This document shows positions 42,468-51,951 of a stretch of 64,000 bases of DNA, in pieces (within the stretch, counting starts at the first letter, position 1; the number at the start of each line of letters is the position of its first letter). Made by a program: the position numbers and the translations under genes. The notes beneath the pieces were generated by a model, which had not been told where the DNA came from, made no database searches, and saw nothing but the letters and a program-made list of their open reading frames with translations. This stretch comes from Sphingobacterium sp. UBA4616 (GTDB lineage: Bacteria; Bacteroidota; Bacteroidia; Sphingobacteriales; Sphingobacteriaceae). The DNA lies in the NCBI GenBank assembly GCA_002386525.1, contig DGIS01000022.1, positions 1-64,000 on the forward strand. The letters are read 5' to 3'.

Positions 42468-44078
42468 ATGCAAAAAAGTATTAAAAGAAATATTTTTGTA
42501 GCCGCTACATATGCTGCGGTATTGCTTCTCGGCTTGCTGTTGGGACAAAATTATGCTGAAGAGCAAGGAAGTAATCAAAAAACAACTTTTTCTAGCTTAC
42601 GCTCCAACGGTAACTCGGATAAATTGCAATATCTCATTCAATTAATTGCCGAAAATTACGTCGATAATGTCAGTATAGACACCGTTCAGGACGAAGCCAT
42701 TGAGCATGTTGTATCCCGCTTAGACCCTTTTTCCACATTTTTGAAACCAAATCAAGTGCTGGCTAAGCAGGAGACGCTTGAAGGAACATTTGATGGTATT
42801 GGAGTAGAGTATTTTCGTTTGAAAGATACCCTGCTCGTTGTTGGGATGGTTGCTGCAGGCCCTGCTGAGAAGGCGGGAATGCGTATTGGTGACCGCATTT
42901 TAAAGATCGGAAACAAGGACCTTGTCGGAAGGAAAGTGACCGAAAACGAAATAGAAAGACTGATCCGTGGAAAGAAAGGAACAGCGGTGTTAATTTCCAT
43001 TCAGCGCAATGGAGTGGTATTGAGCAATCCAATAAAAGTGATCCGTGATCAGGTCAATGTTTCGAGCTTAGATGCATCCTATATGATCGCTCCAAAAACA
43101 GCTTATGTAAAAATTCGAAGGTTTGGACATAAGACGGCAGACGAATTCAGGCAGTCACTCATTGACTTACGAAAAAGTGGAGCGCAAGATCTTATTTTGG
43201 ATTTACGTAATAATGGTGGTGGGTTTGTGCATACGGCAATTGATCTAGCGGGTCAATTTTTTCAGGAAAAAAGACTGTTAATGTATACCGAAGGGGCCAA
43301 TGAGCCACGTCAGGATTTCTATTCCGAGAAAGCTGGGGAGTTTGGCGACGGCCGTGTCATTGTGCTGATCAACGAAAGCACAGCCTCGGCAAGCGAAATT
43401 GTTAGCGGCGCTCTTCAGGACCTGGATCGGGCTACAATTGTGGGGCGTCGGTCCTATGGCAAAGGTTTGGTACAAGAGCAATTTGATTTTTCAGACGGTT
43501 CGGCAATCAATTTGACCGTGGCACGTTACTATACGCCACTCGGAAGATGTATTCAACGAAAATATACACGCGCAAATTTTGATGCAGCAAAATACATGAC
43601 AGGCTTCGATCTTTGGACCATGGATACCGAATTCAGCCAAAAAGAAATGTTTACAACCAGCAAAGGAAAGCTTGTCTTTGGTGGTGGCGGTATCCTTCCC
43701 GATGTGACTATCCCCATTGATACCAATGAAACCAGCGCCAAATATCGCGAGATTTTCCATTCCAATGCAATCGAAGAGTTTGTTTATGATCGATTCACAA
43801 AACAGCTGCCCGCATATTCTATCGAGAATTTTATAAGTGGCTACCATTTGCCTGCGGCAGAATTTGATCTATTTATTTCATACCTCAATAGCCAAAAGCG
43901 TATTTCGGTGACATCCAGAGAAGCTAAAAATTTACATGATATTATTCAATCCGATATCGAAGCATTAGTAGGGCGATACTATTTTGGCCGTGAAGCCTAC
44001 TATAAAATCAAAAATAGAAGAGATAAATTTATCGAAATAGGCCTTAAAACATTGGGGTATCAAATGCCTAAGGTTTAA
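42468..44078 (+). CDS. S41 family C-terminal processing peptidase
   Basis: This 536-residue protease has an N-terminal membrane anchor (about residues 10-28) and otherwise lies in the periplasm. A PDZ domain (about 105-185: GIGVEYFRLKDTLLVVGMVAAGPAEKAGMRIGDRIL) is followed by the S41 catalytic core. DLILDLRNNGGGFV precedes the nucleophile Ser307 in NESTASASEI, and Lys332 in RRSYGKGLVQ completes the Ser/Lys dyad with the usual 25-residue spacing. It trims or degrades envelope proteins. Its 3' end overlaps the convergent EEP gene by 11 bases. Confidence 0.93.
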   Translation: MQKSIKRNIFVAATYAAVLLLGLLLGQNYAEEQGSNQKTTFSSLRSNGNSDKLQYLIQLIAENYVDNVSIDTVQDEAIEHVVSRLDPFSTFLKPNQVLAKQETLEGTFDGIGVEYFRLKDTLLVVGMVAAGPAEKAGMRIGDRILKIGNKDLVGRKVTENEIERLIRGKKGTAVLISIQRNGVVLSNPIKVIRDQVNVSSLDASYMIAPKTAYVKIRRFGHKTADEFRQSLIDLRKSGAQDLILDLRNNGGGFVHTAIDLAGQFFQEKRLLMYTEGANEPRQDFYSEKAGEFGDGRVIVLINESTASASEIVSGALQDLDRATIVGRRSYGKGLVQEQFDFSDGSAINLTVARYYTPLGRCIQRKYTRANFDAAKYMTGFDLWTMDTEFSQKEMFTTSKGKLVFGGGGILPDVTIPIDTNETSAKYREIFHSNAIEEFVYDRFTKQLPAYSIENFISGYHLPAAEFDLFISYLNSQKRISVTSREAKNLHDIIQSDIEALVGRYYFGREAYYKIKNRRDKFIEIGLKTLGYQMPKV

Positions 44079-45198
44079 GTCTAAGATCAGCCCATACAGG
44101 GTAGTGATCTGATAATTTCTTTTTGACAATCTGATAGTTCATCACCTGAAATTTCTGACTTGCAAAAATATAATCAATCTGAAAGATCGGTAAAAGGGCG
44201 TGATGCGTCACACCCCAGCCATTACCTTTCTCCTTAAACGCATTGTATAGACCATCTCCAATCAAATTGACCGAGTAGCTCATTGGCGTATCATTGAAAT
44301 CACCTACGGCAATATAAGGATATTGACATTCATTCATATGCTTCTTTAACGAATGTGCCTGTTCACTCCTGAGTTCGAAAGCATTCTTCAGTTTGCGGCT
44401 CAATCTACGTGTTCTTGAATTATCCAATTCATTAGTATTGGATAAATTCTGAATAAACTCTTTGTCTTCATTTTGAAGCGCAAAAGAACGGAGATGTATA
44501 TTGTAGATGCGAATCAAGGTATCCTGTTTTTTGACATCGACATAACTTATGCGATTGATACCGTAATCGTTGTCTCTTATGGTACCTGAATCATAAATCG
44601 GGAAACGTGAAAGAACAGCCATTCCATAGGCCTCATAATCATTTTTAGAACTAGGTTCAAAGAAAAAATAATCATAGCCCAGCTTATCTTTGAACTCTTC
44701 CGAGAACACATGTTTTCCTTTAATTTTACTAATATATTCCTGAAAGCAGATCACATCAGGAGATATACTGTCTATAATGCGAACAACATCGGCTTTAAAG
44801 TTTTTTTTCTCATCGTTTACCTTTTTGAATAAATGTGCATTGAAGGTCATGATACGCAGCGTACGTGTTTCCGACGAGACAGGGGCATTCTCTTTGCGAA
44901 TGTTCCAGTGTTTAGTTAAAAAAGGCCATCCAATCAGGATCGTCACGAGTGAATAAAATGCAATTTTTCGCTTGCGGAGCAGCCAATAGCAGATAAAGCC
45001 AATATTAATAACAAGTATAGGAAGGTAGCCTAACCCCATAAAAGCAATAGGCCAAAAAGATTTAGGATTGATGAAAGTCGCTGAATAGCTCATCAGCAAG
45101 GCAATGATCGCAAGCATATTCGCCAGGAACATTGTTTTACTTATAAACCCCAGTTTTCTTCTTAAAAATGTCCTTCTATCCATCAACCTTATCACCAC
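44068..45198 (-). CDS. Membrane-anchored endonuclease/exonuclease/phosphatase family protein
   Basis: This 376-residue protein has an N-terminal membrane region of three hydrophobic segments (about residues 15-100) and an EEP catalytic domain (about 110-375). The motifs are RIMTFNAHLF, VICFQEYIS (metal Glu), RIYNIHLRSF, IAVGDFNDTPMSY and the terminal LSDHYPVWADL. It is the last gene of the mutL operon and overlaps the inactive rhomboid gene by 23 bases. The function in this operon is unknown. Confidence 0.9.
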   Translation of the reverse strand: MVIRLMDRRTFLRRKLGFISKTMFLANMLAIIALLMSYSATFINPKSFWPIAFMGLGYLPILVINIGFICYWLLRKRKIAFYSLVTILIGWPFLTKHWNIRKENAPVSSETRTLRIMTFNAHLFKKVNDEKKNFKADVVRIIDSISPDVICFQEYISKIKGKHVFSEEFKDKLGYDYFFFEPSSKNDYEAYGMAVLSRFPIYDSGTIRDNDYGINRISYVDVKKQDTLIRIYNIHLRSFALQNEDKEFIQNLSNTNELDNSRTRRLSRKLKNAFELRSEQAHSLKKHMNECQYPYIAVGDFNDTPMSYSVNLIGDGLYNAFKEKGNGWGVTHHALLPIFQIDYIFASQKFQVMNYQIVKKKLSDHYPVWADLRLKP

Positions 45199-46054
45199 TA
45201 TTGCTTGCCCTAAAGAGCGTTTCTTTTTCGGGATTTGTTAGACTGTCGTAGCCAGAAATAGAAATTTTATCTAAAATAGCATCAATTTCGGCCTGATTGG
45301 GCAAGTCATAACGATGTTTCCGATTTGTCTGTATGTTGTTGCCTACAACGACTTTCATTTTTGCAGGCTTATTTTGTTTTTTCTGGAATATTGTGGACCA
45401 ATCCATCCCCGATTTTAATGCATAGGTGAATCCCATTCCAAACAAAATAACGGCAAAATAGGAAATGGCCGCGGGCCGGTTTGTCATGGTGAGAGCAAGG
45501 AATTCCAGTCCAAAATAAATGATGGCCACCAATTTTAGCTTGATGTTACCTATGAGCAGTAAGCGTAATTCGTACTTGGGAACTAAAGTGACAATGGCCG
45601 CCAATACCGCCGCCAAAGGAAGCGCACCTCCCATGAGCTGTAGCTCGCCGGACATTGGAAGAAGCGAGCCGAACCCCACATATAGTATACCACCAAATAG
45701 CCAGGAGATGATATAAATAAATAGAAATTGCCTTTTGTTCAAGAAAGTGAGGAAAATCTGGCCGACCCAATAAAGCCATAAACTCTCGAAGAGTATAGTC
45801 CAAAGTTTGACATAGACAAAATTCGATGTAAACAAAGACCATGGCTGTTCGAGAAAACGCGAAAAGCTACTTGGAAGGCTCAATCCTCTCACTAAAGGTT
45901 CCAGCAAGCTCTGCGAAACGATCTGTAATTCAAAAAGTAGATCCAAAAAATAAATGAGGACAAACAAACATGCCTGAATACTAATTACTAACGGTACTGG
46001 TGATCCAGTTTTATAGGTTTGTCTCCAAAAATCTTTCAGTCCGATGTTATTCAT
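45176..46054 (-). CDS. Inactive rhomboid-like membrane protein with a C-terminal DUF6576-like tail
   Basis: This 292-residue protein has a six-helix rhomboid topology up to about residue 215. The active-site motifs are lost. Where the active rhomboid next door has GASG and AHVGG, this one has MGGALP (Ala144 at the Ser position) and AISYFAV (Tyr199 at the His position), and no HxxxN. A soluble tail about 220-292 (RYDLPNQAEIDAILDKISISGYDSLTNPEKETLFRAS) is like the DUF6576 domain of Bacteroidota rhomboids. It starts 11 bases after the active rhomboid. A regulatory or client-binding pseudoprotease role is inferred. Confidence 0.85.
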   Translation of the reverse strand: MNNIGLKDFWRQTYKTGSPVPLVISIQACLFVLIYFLDLLFELQIVSQSLLEPLVRGLSLPSSFSRFLEQPWSLFTSNFVYVKLWTILFESLWLYWVGQIFLTFLNKRQFLFIYIISWLFGGILYVGFGSLLPMSGELQLMGGALPLAAVLAAIVTLVPKYELRLLLIGNIKLKLVAIIYFGLEFLALTMTNRPAAISYFAVILFGMGFTYALKSGMDWSTIFQKKQNKPAKMKVVVGNNIQTNRKHRYDLPNQAEIDAILDKISISGYDSLTNPEKETLFRASNSGDKVDG

Positions 46055-46065
46055 TTCGCACGATA

Positions 46066-46752
46066 TTAATAAATTCCCTTTCTAATCTTCCACAGCTTAA
46101 GGAGTAGATAGCCGAATAGTGCTCCTCCGACGTGAGCCAGGTGAGCCACAGAATCTCCCGGTCGAGATAAGCTCATATAAATTTCGATGAGGATAAATCC
46201 ACCGATCATATACTTCGCTTTGACTGGTACAGGAATAAACAAAAATTGCAATGGGATGTTTGGGAAAAGGTAGGCAAATGCCAATAGAACACCATAGATC
46301 GCCCCTGACGCACCCAGCATTGGAATAAGATAAGTTAGTGCTTCATTATTCCCGGTATTTGCCAAGGAGATAAGCTCGTTCCCATTCATACCATGAAGGG
46401 GGGCAAAAGAACCCGTTGCATTGTAGAGTTGTAAACCATTCACTGCGGTATAAAGAAACCACGCACCGATTCCGGATACCATATAGAAATTTAAAAAACG
46501 TTTCGATCCAAGTACCTGTTCAATCATTGGTCCAAACATGACCAGCGAAAACATATTGAAGAAGATATGGCTAATATTGTTTTTATCATGCATAAACATG
46601 TGCGTGATTACCTGCCAGATTTTAAAATAAGGCGAGTCTGGATAATAGACCGCAAGATAATCATATGCTACAGGCACAAGTTGCGATCCAATATAAAATA
46701 CAATATTGATGATCAATAAATTCTTGATAACAGGTGTTAATTGTGGAAACAT
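46066..46752 (-). CDS. Rhomboid family intramembrane serine protease
   Basis: This 228-residue membrane protease has six or seven hydrophobic segments. It has the catalytic Ser149 in GASG, His207 in AHLAHVGGALFG, and the stabilising His62/Asn66 (SHIFFNM). It cleaves single-pass membrane proteins inside the bilayer; the substrates are unknown. It lies 13 bases after mutL and 11 bases before a catalytically dead paralogue, all on one transcript. Confidence 0.94.
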   Translation of the reverse strand: MFPQLTPVIKNLLIINIVFYIGSQLVPVAYDYLAVYYPDSPYFKIWQVITHMFMHDKNNISHIFFNMFSLVMFGPMIEQVLGSKRFLNFYMVSGIGAWFLYTAVNGLQLYNATGSFAPLHGMNGNELISLANTGNNEALTYLIPMLGASGAIYGVLLAFAYLFPNIPLQFLFIPVPVKAKYMIGGFILIEIYMSLSRPGDSVAHLAHVGGALFGYLLLKLWKIRKGIY

Positions 46753-46765
46753 ATATTTTTATCTT

Positions 46766-48652
46766 CTAGTTTTTACCAAATTTTTCCGCTAATTCTTGTA
46801 ATGTAAATGTTACAATTACAGGATTTCCATAAATGGAGATATTGGGCGAGTGACAAGCGAAAAGCCTATCCACCAGCTCTGCCATAGCCGTGTTGTCCAA
46901 TACAGTACCCGGTTTAATGGCGGCATTGCGGGCAAGGCTCTTGGCAAGATTTTCGCGCTTAGCGAGCTTATACTCAGATTGATTGTTTTTATAATCTTCC
47001 AATATTTTCTCAATCATCTTTATTTCATCGAATCCTGTTCCTAAGTCTGCAGGGATTCCGTCAATAATATAGGAATTTTTTCCAAATTCACGAATTTGAA
47101 AGCCCAAGCCATTGATGTCCTCCAGAAGATCTCTCATCAATTCATTATCTGCAGCATTCAGATCTAACGTCTGCGGAAACAAACTTTGCTGACTCAGACC
47201 TTTATGTTGATCCAGCTGCGTAAGAAACTGTTCGAAAAGAATACGTTCGTGCGCAGCCTGCTGGTCGATCAGAATAAATCCAGAGTGGATCTGCGAAACA
47301 ATATATTTATTATGCAGCTGGAAAAAGAGCTTCGATGATGATTTATCTTCGACTTGAATAACCTGTGGACCATCGGCATCCAACTCAGATTTTCTATGCA
47401 ATGGCAGCTGAACGGACTCCTCTTTTTCGACAATTTGATAGAGAGAATCCCAATTGCTCGGAATCCCGCCCGTTTTCTTGGTAAGCCCTTCTGCATAGCT
47501 TTCTGATCGGGTATAGCTCGAACTGGATTTTGATTTGTCCGTATCAAATGGGTTGAAGTCCGGATTGAAAGTTACTGTTGGAACGATAATTTCATCCAAT
47601 GCCTTTTTTGTAATGAGATTGGTGAAACTTGTTTCCTGTTCAAAATCCAAAGATGGCATGATATTGTACCGCCCCAATGACCTTTTTACGGCTGAACGGA
47701 TAATGGCGTAAATGGCCTTATCGTCTTCATACTTGATTTCGGTTTTCGTGGGGTGTACATTGATATCGATTCGCGCAGGATCTATGTCGATAAACAAGAC
47801 ATAGAAAGGGAATGTTTCGGCTTGTAAAATATCCTCATAAGCATTCATCACAGCATGATGCAGATAAGGATCACGTACAAAGCGTTTGTTGACAAAGAAA
47901 AACTGTTCACCACGAGTTTTCTTTGCAAACTCGGGTTTCCCGACAAAACCTTCTACCTTGATGATGGATGTGTCCTCTTCGACAGGAACAAGGCGCTGAT
48001 TGTAATTGTTTCCGAAAATATGGACAACACGCTGTTTCAGCGTCTCCGCGGGCAAATGATAAATTTCATTTCCGTCGCTGTGCAAGGTCAGGAAAATCTG
48101 CGGATTGGATAAGGCTATACGTTGAAATTCATCAATAATATGACGCATTTCTACGGAGTTACTCTTTAAGAAGTTCCGCCGTGCAGGAATATTGTAAAAA
48201 AGATTTTTTACTAAAATATTTGTTCCGGCAGCAACAGCTTCCGGGTATTGGTTGACAACTTTTGATCCTTCTATCTCAACAACTGTCCCTAGTTCATCTT
48301 CGAAGCGGCGTGTTTTGAGTTCGACCTGTGCTATCGCAGCAATGGATGCCATTGCTTCACCACGGAAACCCATTGTTCGGATTGCAAATAAGTCTTCAGC
48401 CTTACGAATTTTTGATGTTGCGTGCCGTTCAAAGCAAAGGCGGGCATCAGTTACACTCATGCCACAGCCATTGTCAATGACCTGAATCAATGACTTGCCT
48501 GCGTCTTTAACAATAAGTTTTATTTTGTCAGCTCCAGCATCAATAGCATTCTCAATCAATTCTTTAATGGCAGACGCTGGTCGCTGCACCACTTCTCCCG
48601 CCGCAATCTGATTAGCAACATTATCTGGAAGTAATTGAATAATATCCGACAT
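46766..48652 (-). CDS. mutL: DNA mismatch repair protein MutL
   Basis: MutL links MutS mismatch recognition to strand removal. The 628-residue protein has an N-terminal GHKL ATPase (LIENAIDAGADKIKLIVKDAGKSLIQVIDNGCGMS, TMGFRGEAMASIAAIAQVELKTR). The C-terminal dimer domain holds IDQQAAHERILFEQFL. That motif resembles the DQHAx2Ex4E latent-endonuclease metal site with His replaced by Gln, a variant I believe is common in Bacteroidota. I chose the ATG at 48652, before SDIIQLLPDNVANQIAAGEVV; the extension to 48697 is not conserved. It heads a four-gene operon. Confidence 0.96.
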   Translation of the reverse strand: MSDIIQLLPDNVANQIAAGEVVQRPASAIKELIENAIDAGADKIKLIVKDAGKSLIQVIDNGCGMSVTDARLCFERHATSKIRKAEDLFAIRTMGFRGEAMASIAAIAQVELKTRRFEDELGTVVEIEGSKVVNQYPEAVAAGTNILVKNLFYNIPARRNFLKSNSVEMRHIIDEFQRIALSNPQIFLTLHSDGNEIYHLPAETLKQRVVHIFGNNYNQRLVPVEEDTSIIKVEGFVGKPEFAKKTRGEQFFFVNKRFVRDPYLHHAVMNAYEDILQAETFPFYVLFIDIDPARIDINVHPTKTEIKYEDDKAIYAIIRSAVKRSLGRYNIMPSLDFEQETSFTNLITKKALDEIIVPTVTFNPDFNPFDTDKSKSSSSYTRSESYAEGLTKKTGGIPSNWDSLYQIVEKEESVQLPLHRKSELDADGPQVIQVEDKSSSKLFFQLHNKYIVSQIHSGFILIDQQAAHERILFEQFLTQLDQHKGLSQQSLFPQTLDLNAADNELMRDLLEDINGLGFQIREFGKNSYIIDGIPADLGTGFDEIKMIEKILEDYKNNQSEYKLAKRENLAKSLARNAAIKPGTVLDNTAMAELVDRLFACHSPNISIYGNPVIVTFTLQELAEKFGKN

Positions 48653-48658
48653 ATAATA

Positions 48659-48666
48659 CAAAGTTA
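48659..48666 (-). promoter_or_regulatory. -7 promoter element for the mutL operon
   Basis: TAACTTTG on the minus strand, 7 bases before the ATG at 48652, so a very short leader. No clear -33. The rest of the 48653-48953 gap holds no gene. Confidence 0.4.
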
Positions 48667-48932
48667 CGAAATATCCATATTTACAGCGTATAAACACGGA
48701 TGAAAATCAAATGGACGTTCCACTTGTTCTTTAAAATAAAAGCCTTTTAAGCGTTCACTTATACCAATGAACTGGCGGTAAATGATACCTTATTGACATA
48801 CTAAAACAAACTGCAAAACCGACATAATTATTGCATATACGCTATCGAATTGCTTATGCACAATTTAACGGCGGTCAGATACAGCGTGTATTACCCATGT
48901 CCGGAATAAGAACAACGGTTCTCCGTTTCAAT

Positions 48933-48966
48933 GACATTACATCTCCAGCGACATTACATCTCCAGC
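48933..48966. repeat. Tandem 17-bp direct repeat across the uvrA stop codon
   Basis: GACATTACATCTCCAGC occurs twice back to back (48933-48949 and 48950-48966). The right copy contains the last codons and stop of uvrA; the left copy lies just outside. Confidence 0.85.
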
Positions 48967-51794
48967 TTTAAGAAACGTGCTGTTTCGCTTTTATTATTTT
49001 TAATTAAGTTTTCAGGCGTTCCCTCAAATAAGACCTGGCCCCCTTCTTTACCACCCTCAGGACCTATATCAATCACCCAGTCTGCCGATTTAACAACATC
49101 AAGATTGTGCTCGATGATCAATACCGTATTTCCACGGTCTACTAAACGATTGATAACACCCATCAGTACATTTACATCTTCAAAATGAAGGCCGGTAGTC
49201 GGTTCGTCAAGGATATAAAATGTATTTCCAGTATCTTTTTTAGAAAGTTCAGTGGCCAATTTTACCCGCTGAGCCTCACCTCCCGATAAGGTTGTCGAGG
49301 ACTGACCTAAGGTGATGTAACCCAAACCGACATCCTGCAGTGTTTTAATCTTTCGGTAGATACTCGGTACATTTTCGAAGAAATCTACCGCATCGTTGAT
49401 GCTCATATCGAGAACATCGGAAATGGATTTTCCTTTATAGCGTACCTCCAAAGTTTCTCGGTTGTAGCGTTTTCCGTGACAGGTTTCACAAGGAACCTGC
49501 ACATCAGGAAGGAAATTCATCTCGATGACCTTTAGTCCGGCTCCCTGACAGGTTTCACAACGACCACCTTTCACATTGAAGGAGAATCTTCCGGGCTTAT
49601 AACCCCTGATTTTTGCTTCAGGCAACTGGACAAACAAGGTTCTGATATCCGAAAATACACCTGTGTAGGTTGACGGGTTGGATCGCGGTGTACGACCGAT
49701 AGGGCTCTGATCGATCTCGATAACTTTGTCAATATGTTCTAACCCTTCAATTTTTTTGAAAGGAAGTGGAGTTGCTTTCGCCCTGAAAAAATGTTTATTC
49801 AAAATCGGGTATAACGTGCCTGTAATTAAGCTGGATTTGCCCGAACCGGAAACACCGGACACCACAATAAGCTTTCCTAAAGGAAAAGAGACCGATAGAT
49901 TCTTCAAGTTATGCCCTGTTGCGCCTCGTAACGACAAAGTTTTTCCATTGCCCGTACGGCGTTTTTCAGGGATTTTCACCTCTTTTGTTCCGTTGAGGTA
50001 AGCCGCCGTCAGGGAGTCTGATTTTAAGATTTCCTTGGGTGTGCCTTCGGCAACCACCCTACCACCATGAACTCCCGCAGCAGGTCCCATGTCGATAACA
50101 TGGTCGGCATGTAGGATCATGTCTTTATCATGTTCTACCACAAGCACCGAATTACCAATATCGCGTAGGTTTTTGAGTGCATTGATCAGTCGTTCGTTGT
50201 CCCGCTGATGCAGTCCGATACTCGGCTCATCCAGAATGTAAAGTACATTGACCAATTGGGAACCAATCTGTGTGGCCAGACGGATGCGTTGTGCCTCACC
50301 ACCTGAAAGCGTCTTAGCCGTACGGTCCAAGGTCAGGTAATTTAAGCCTACATCCAGCAAGAAACCCAAACGCGCACGGATTTCCTTTAAGATCTCTGTT
50401 GCAATAATAAGCTGGCGTTCATCAAGTTTACTTTCTACCTGGTCAAACCATTCTTTGATGGAAGTAATATCCATCGTAGCAAGTTCATGAATATTCTTAT
50501 CGGCAATTTTGAAATGTAAAGATTCTTTTTTCAATCGTGCGCCAGCACATGTAGGACAGGTAACTTTTGTTCTGAAATCATCTAAAGAAGGGGCTTCATC
50601 GGACGATTTTCCCGAAAATTCCTCCAGCATCTTAAAGATGCCTTCAAATTCAACGCGATATTCACGCGTACCATAACTGCCATAAGAAACCGTGACAACG
50701 ATAGGCTCTTCTTTATTTCCAAACAAAAGCTGATCAATCTGTTCTTCATTGAGTTTTTCAAGCGGCGTTGTAATGGTAAAATCCAATTTTTTAGCGACAG
50801 CTTTCAAGACTTCCGAAGTCCAGTTTTCACGTGTGGGTCCCAGAGGAGCTAAACCACCTTTTTGAATGCTTAGCTTTTTGTCCGGAATAACCGCATGCTT
50901 GTCAATTTCAAAAATATAGCCTAAACCATCACACGTGGGACAAGCGCCATAGGGCGAATTGAATGAAAACGTATTGGGCTGTGGCTCATCATACGAAATG
51001 CCCGATTCCGCATCCATGAGGTAACGGCTATAAAATTGCTCCTGATTATCCTTGTTAGAGACCTTGATGATTCCTTTTGCTGTTTTCATCGCCTGCATGA
51101 CCGAAGTCTGTAAGCGCTTTTTATCTTCACGCTCTACTTTCAGACGATCTACTACGATTTCAATATCGTGTATTTTATACCGGTCAACCTGCATTTTTGG
51201 AACAAGATCCAATATTTCTCCATCCACACGCACCTTCACATAACCTTGCTTGCGGATTTGTTCGAACAATTCCCGATAGTGACCCTTACGTCCTTTGACC
51301 ACAGGTGCCAGGATATTTAAAGCCTGTCCTTCAAATTCAGCCAGAATGCGTTCAATGACCTGATCGTCCGACATGCGCTCCATCTTTTTTCCGGTCACAT
51401 AAGAGAAGGCTTCTCCAGCACGGGCAAAAAGTAAACGCATAAAATCATACACTTCAGTAATCGTTCCAACAGTAGACCTGGGGTTTTTGCTGGTTGTTTT
51501 CTGTTCAATGGAGATTACCGGACTTAAGCCCGATATCTTATCCACATCCGGACGTTCCATACCACCCAAAAACTGGCGGCTATACGCACTGAATGTCTCC
51601 ATATAGCGGCGTTGTCCCTCGGCATAAATGGTGTCAAAAGCCAAAGAAGACTTTCCACTTCCGCTTAAACCTGTAATTACAACCAATTCATTTCTTGGAA
51701 AAGAAACATCTATATTTTTTAAATTGTGCGCACGCGCTCCAAATACCTGAACTTCACTTTGTTCGCCCAAATCTGGACTTCTTTTTATTGCCAT
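48954..51794 (-). CDS. uvrA: Excinuclease ABC subunit UvrA
   Basis: UvrA is the damage-recognition ATPase of nucleotide excision repair. The 946-residue protein has two ABC ATPase halves: GLSGSGKSSLAFDTIYAEGQRR with LSGGEAQRIRLATQIGSQLVNVLYILDEPSIGLHQRD, and GVSGSGKSSLITGTLYP with LSGGEAQRVKLATELSK. The zinc motifs CPTCDGLGYIFEID, CPTCAGARL and CETCQGAGLKVIEMNFLPDVQVPCETCHGKRYN are present. The ATG at 51794 has an AAGGAG Shine-Dalgarno, unusual for this group. Its stop codon lies in a tandem 17-bp repeat. Confidence 0.98.
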   Translation of the reverse strand: MAIKRSPDLGEQSEVQVFGARAHNLKNIDVSFPRNELVVITGLSGSGKSSLAFDTIYAEGQRRYMETFSAYSRQFLGGMERPDVDKISGLSPVISIEQKTTSKNPRSTVGTITEVYDFMRLLFARAGEAFSYVTGKKMERMSDDQVIERILAEFEGQALNILAPVVKGRKGHYRELFEQIRKQGYVKVRVDGEILDLVPKMQVDRYKIHDIEIVVDRLKVEREDKKRLQTSVMQAMKTAKGIIKVSNKDNQEQFYSRYLMDAESGISYDEPQPNTFSFNSPYGACPTCDGLGYIFEIDKHAVIPDKKLSIQKGGLAPLGPTRENWTSEVLKAVAKKLDFTITTPLEKLNEEQIDQLLFGNKEEPIVVTVSYGSYGTREYRVEFEGIFKMLEEFSGKSSDEAPSLDDFRTKVTCPTCAGARLKKESLHFKIADKNIHELATMDITSIKEWFDQVESKLDERQLIIATEILKEIRARLGFLLDVGLNYLTLDRTAKTLSGGEAQRIRLATQIGSQLVNVLYILDEPSIGLHQRDNERLINALKNLRDIGNSVLVVEHDKDMILHADHVIDMGPAAGVHGGRVVAEGTPKEILKSDSLTAAYLNGTKEVKIPEKRRTGNGKTLSLRGATGHNLKNLSVSFPLGKLIVVSGVSGSGKSSLITGTLYPILNKHFFRAKATPLPFKKIEGLEHIDKVIEIDQSPIGRTPRSNPSTYTGVFSDIRTLFVQLPEAKIRGYKPGRFSFNVKGGRCETCQGAGLKVIEMNFLPDVQVPCETCHGKRYNRETLEVRYKGKSISDVLDMSINDAVDFFENVPSIYRKIKTLQDVGLGYITLGQSSTTLSGGEAQRVKLATELSKKDTGNTFYILDEPTTGLHFEDVNVLMGVINRLVDRGNTVLIIEHNLDVVKSADWVIDIGPEGGKEGGQVLFEGTPENLIKNNKSETARFLKLEM

Positions 51795-51840
51795 GAAAAC
51801 TCCTTAAGGTCCCTTTGTGAGGGATTAAATGCAAAACATG

Positions 51841-51848
51841 CAAAATTA
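51841..51848 (-). promoter_or_regulatory. -7 promoter element upstream of uvrA
   Basis: TAATTTTG on the minus strand, 47 bases before the ATG. A small CCCT-TTGTG-AGGG hairpin and the AAGGAG Shine-Dalgarno lie between. No -33 TTG was found at the proper spacing, so support is weak. Confidence 0.35.
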
Positions 51849-51951
51849 CAGATTTTAAAGGAATTATGCGAGCCGATCTGACTTTTGGAACAAAATGTGA
51901 TATACAAGTGATTTAAAAAAATAATGTACCTTGCACCGTAAATCTAAATGT

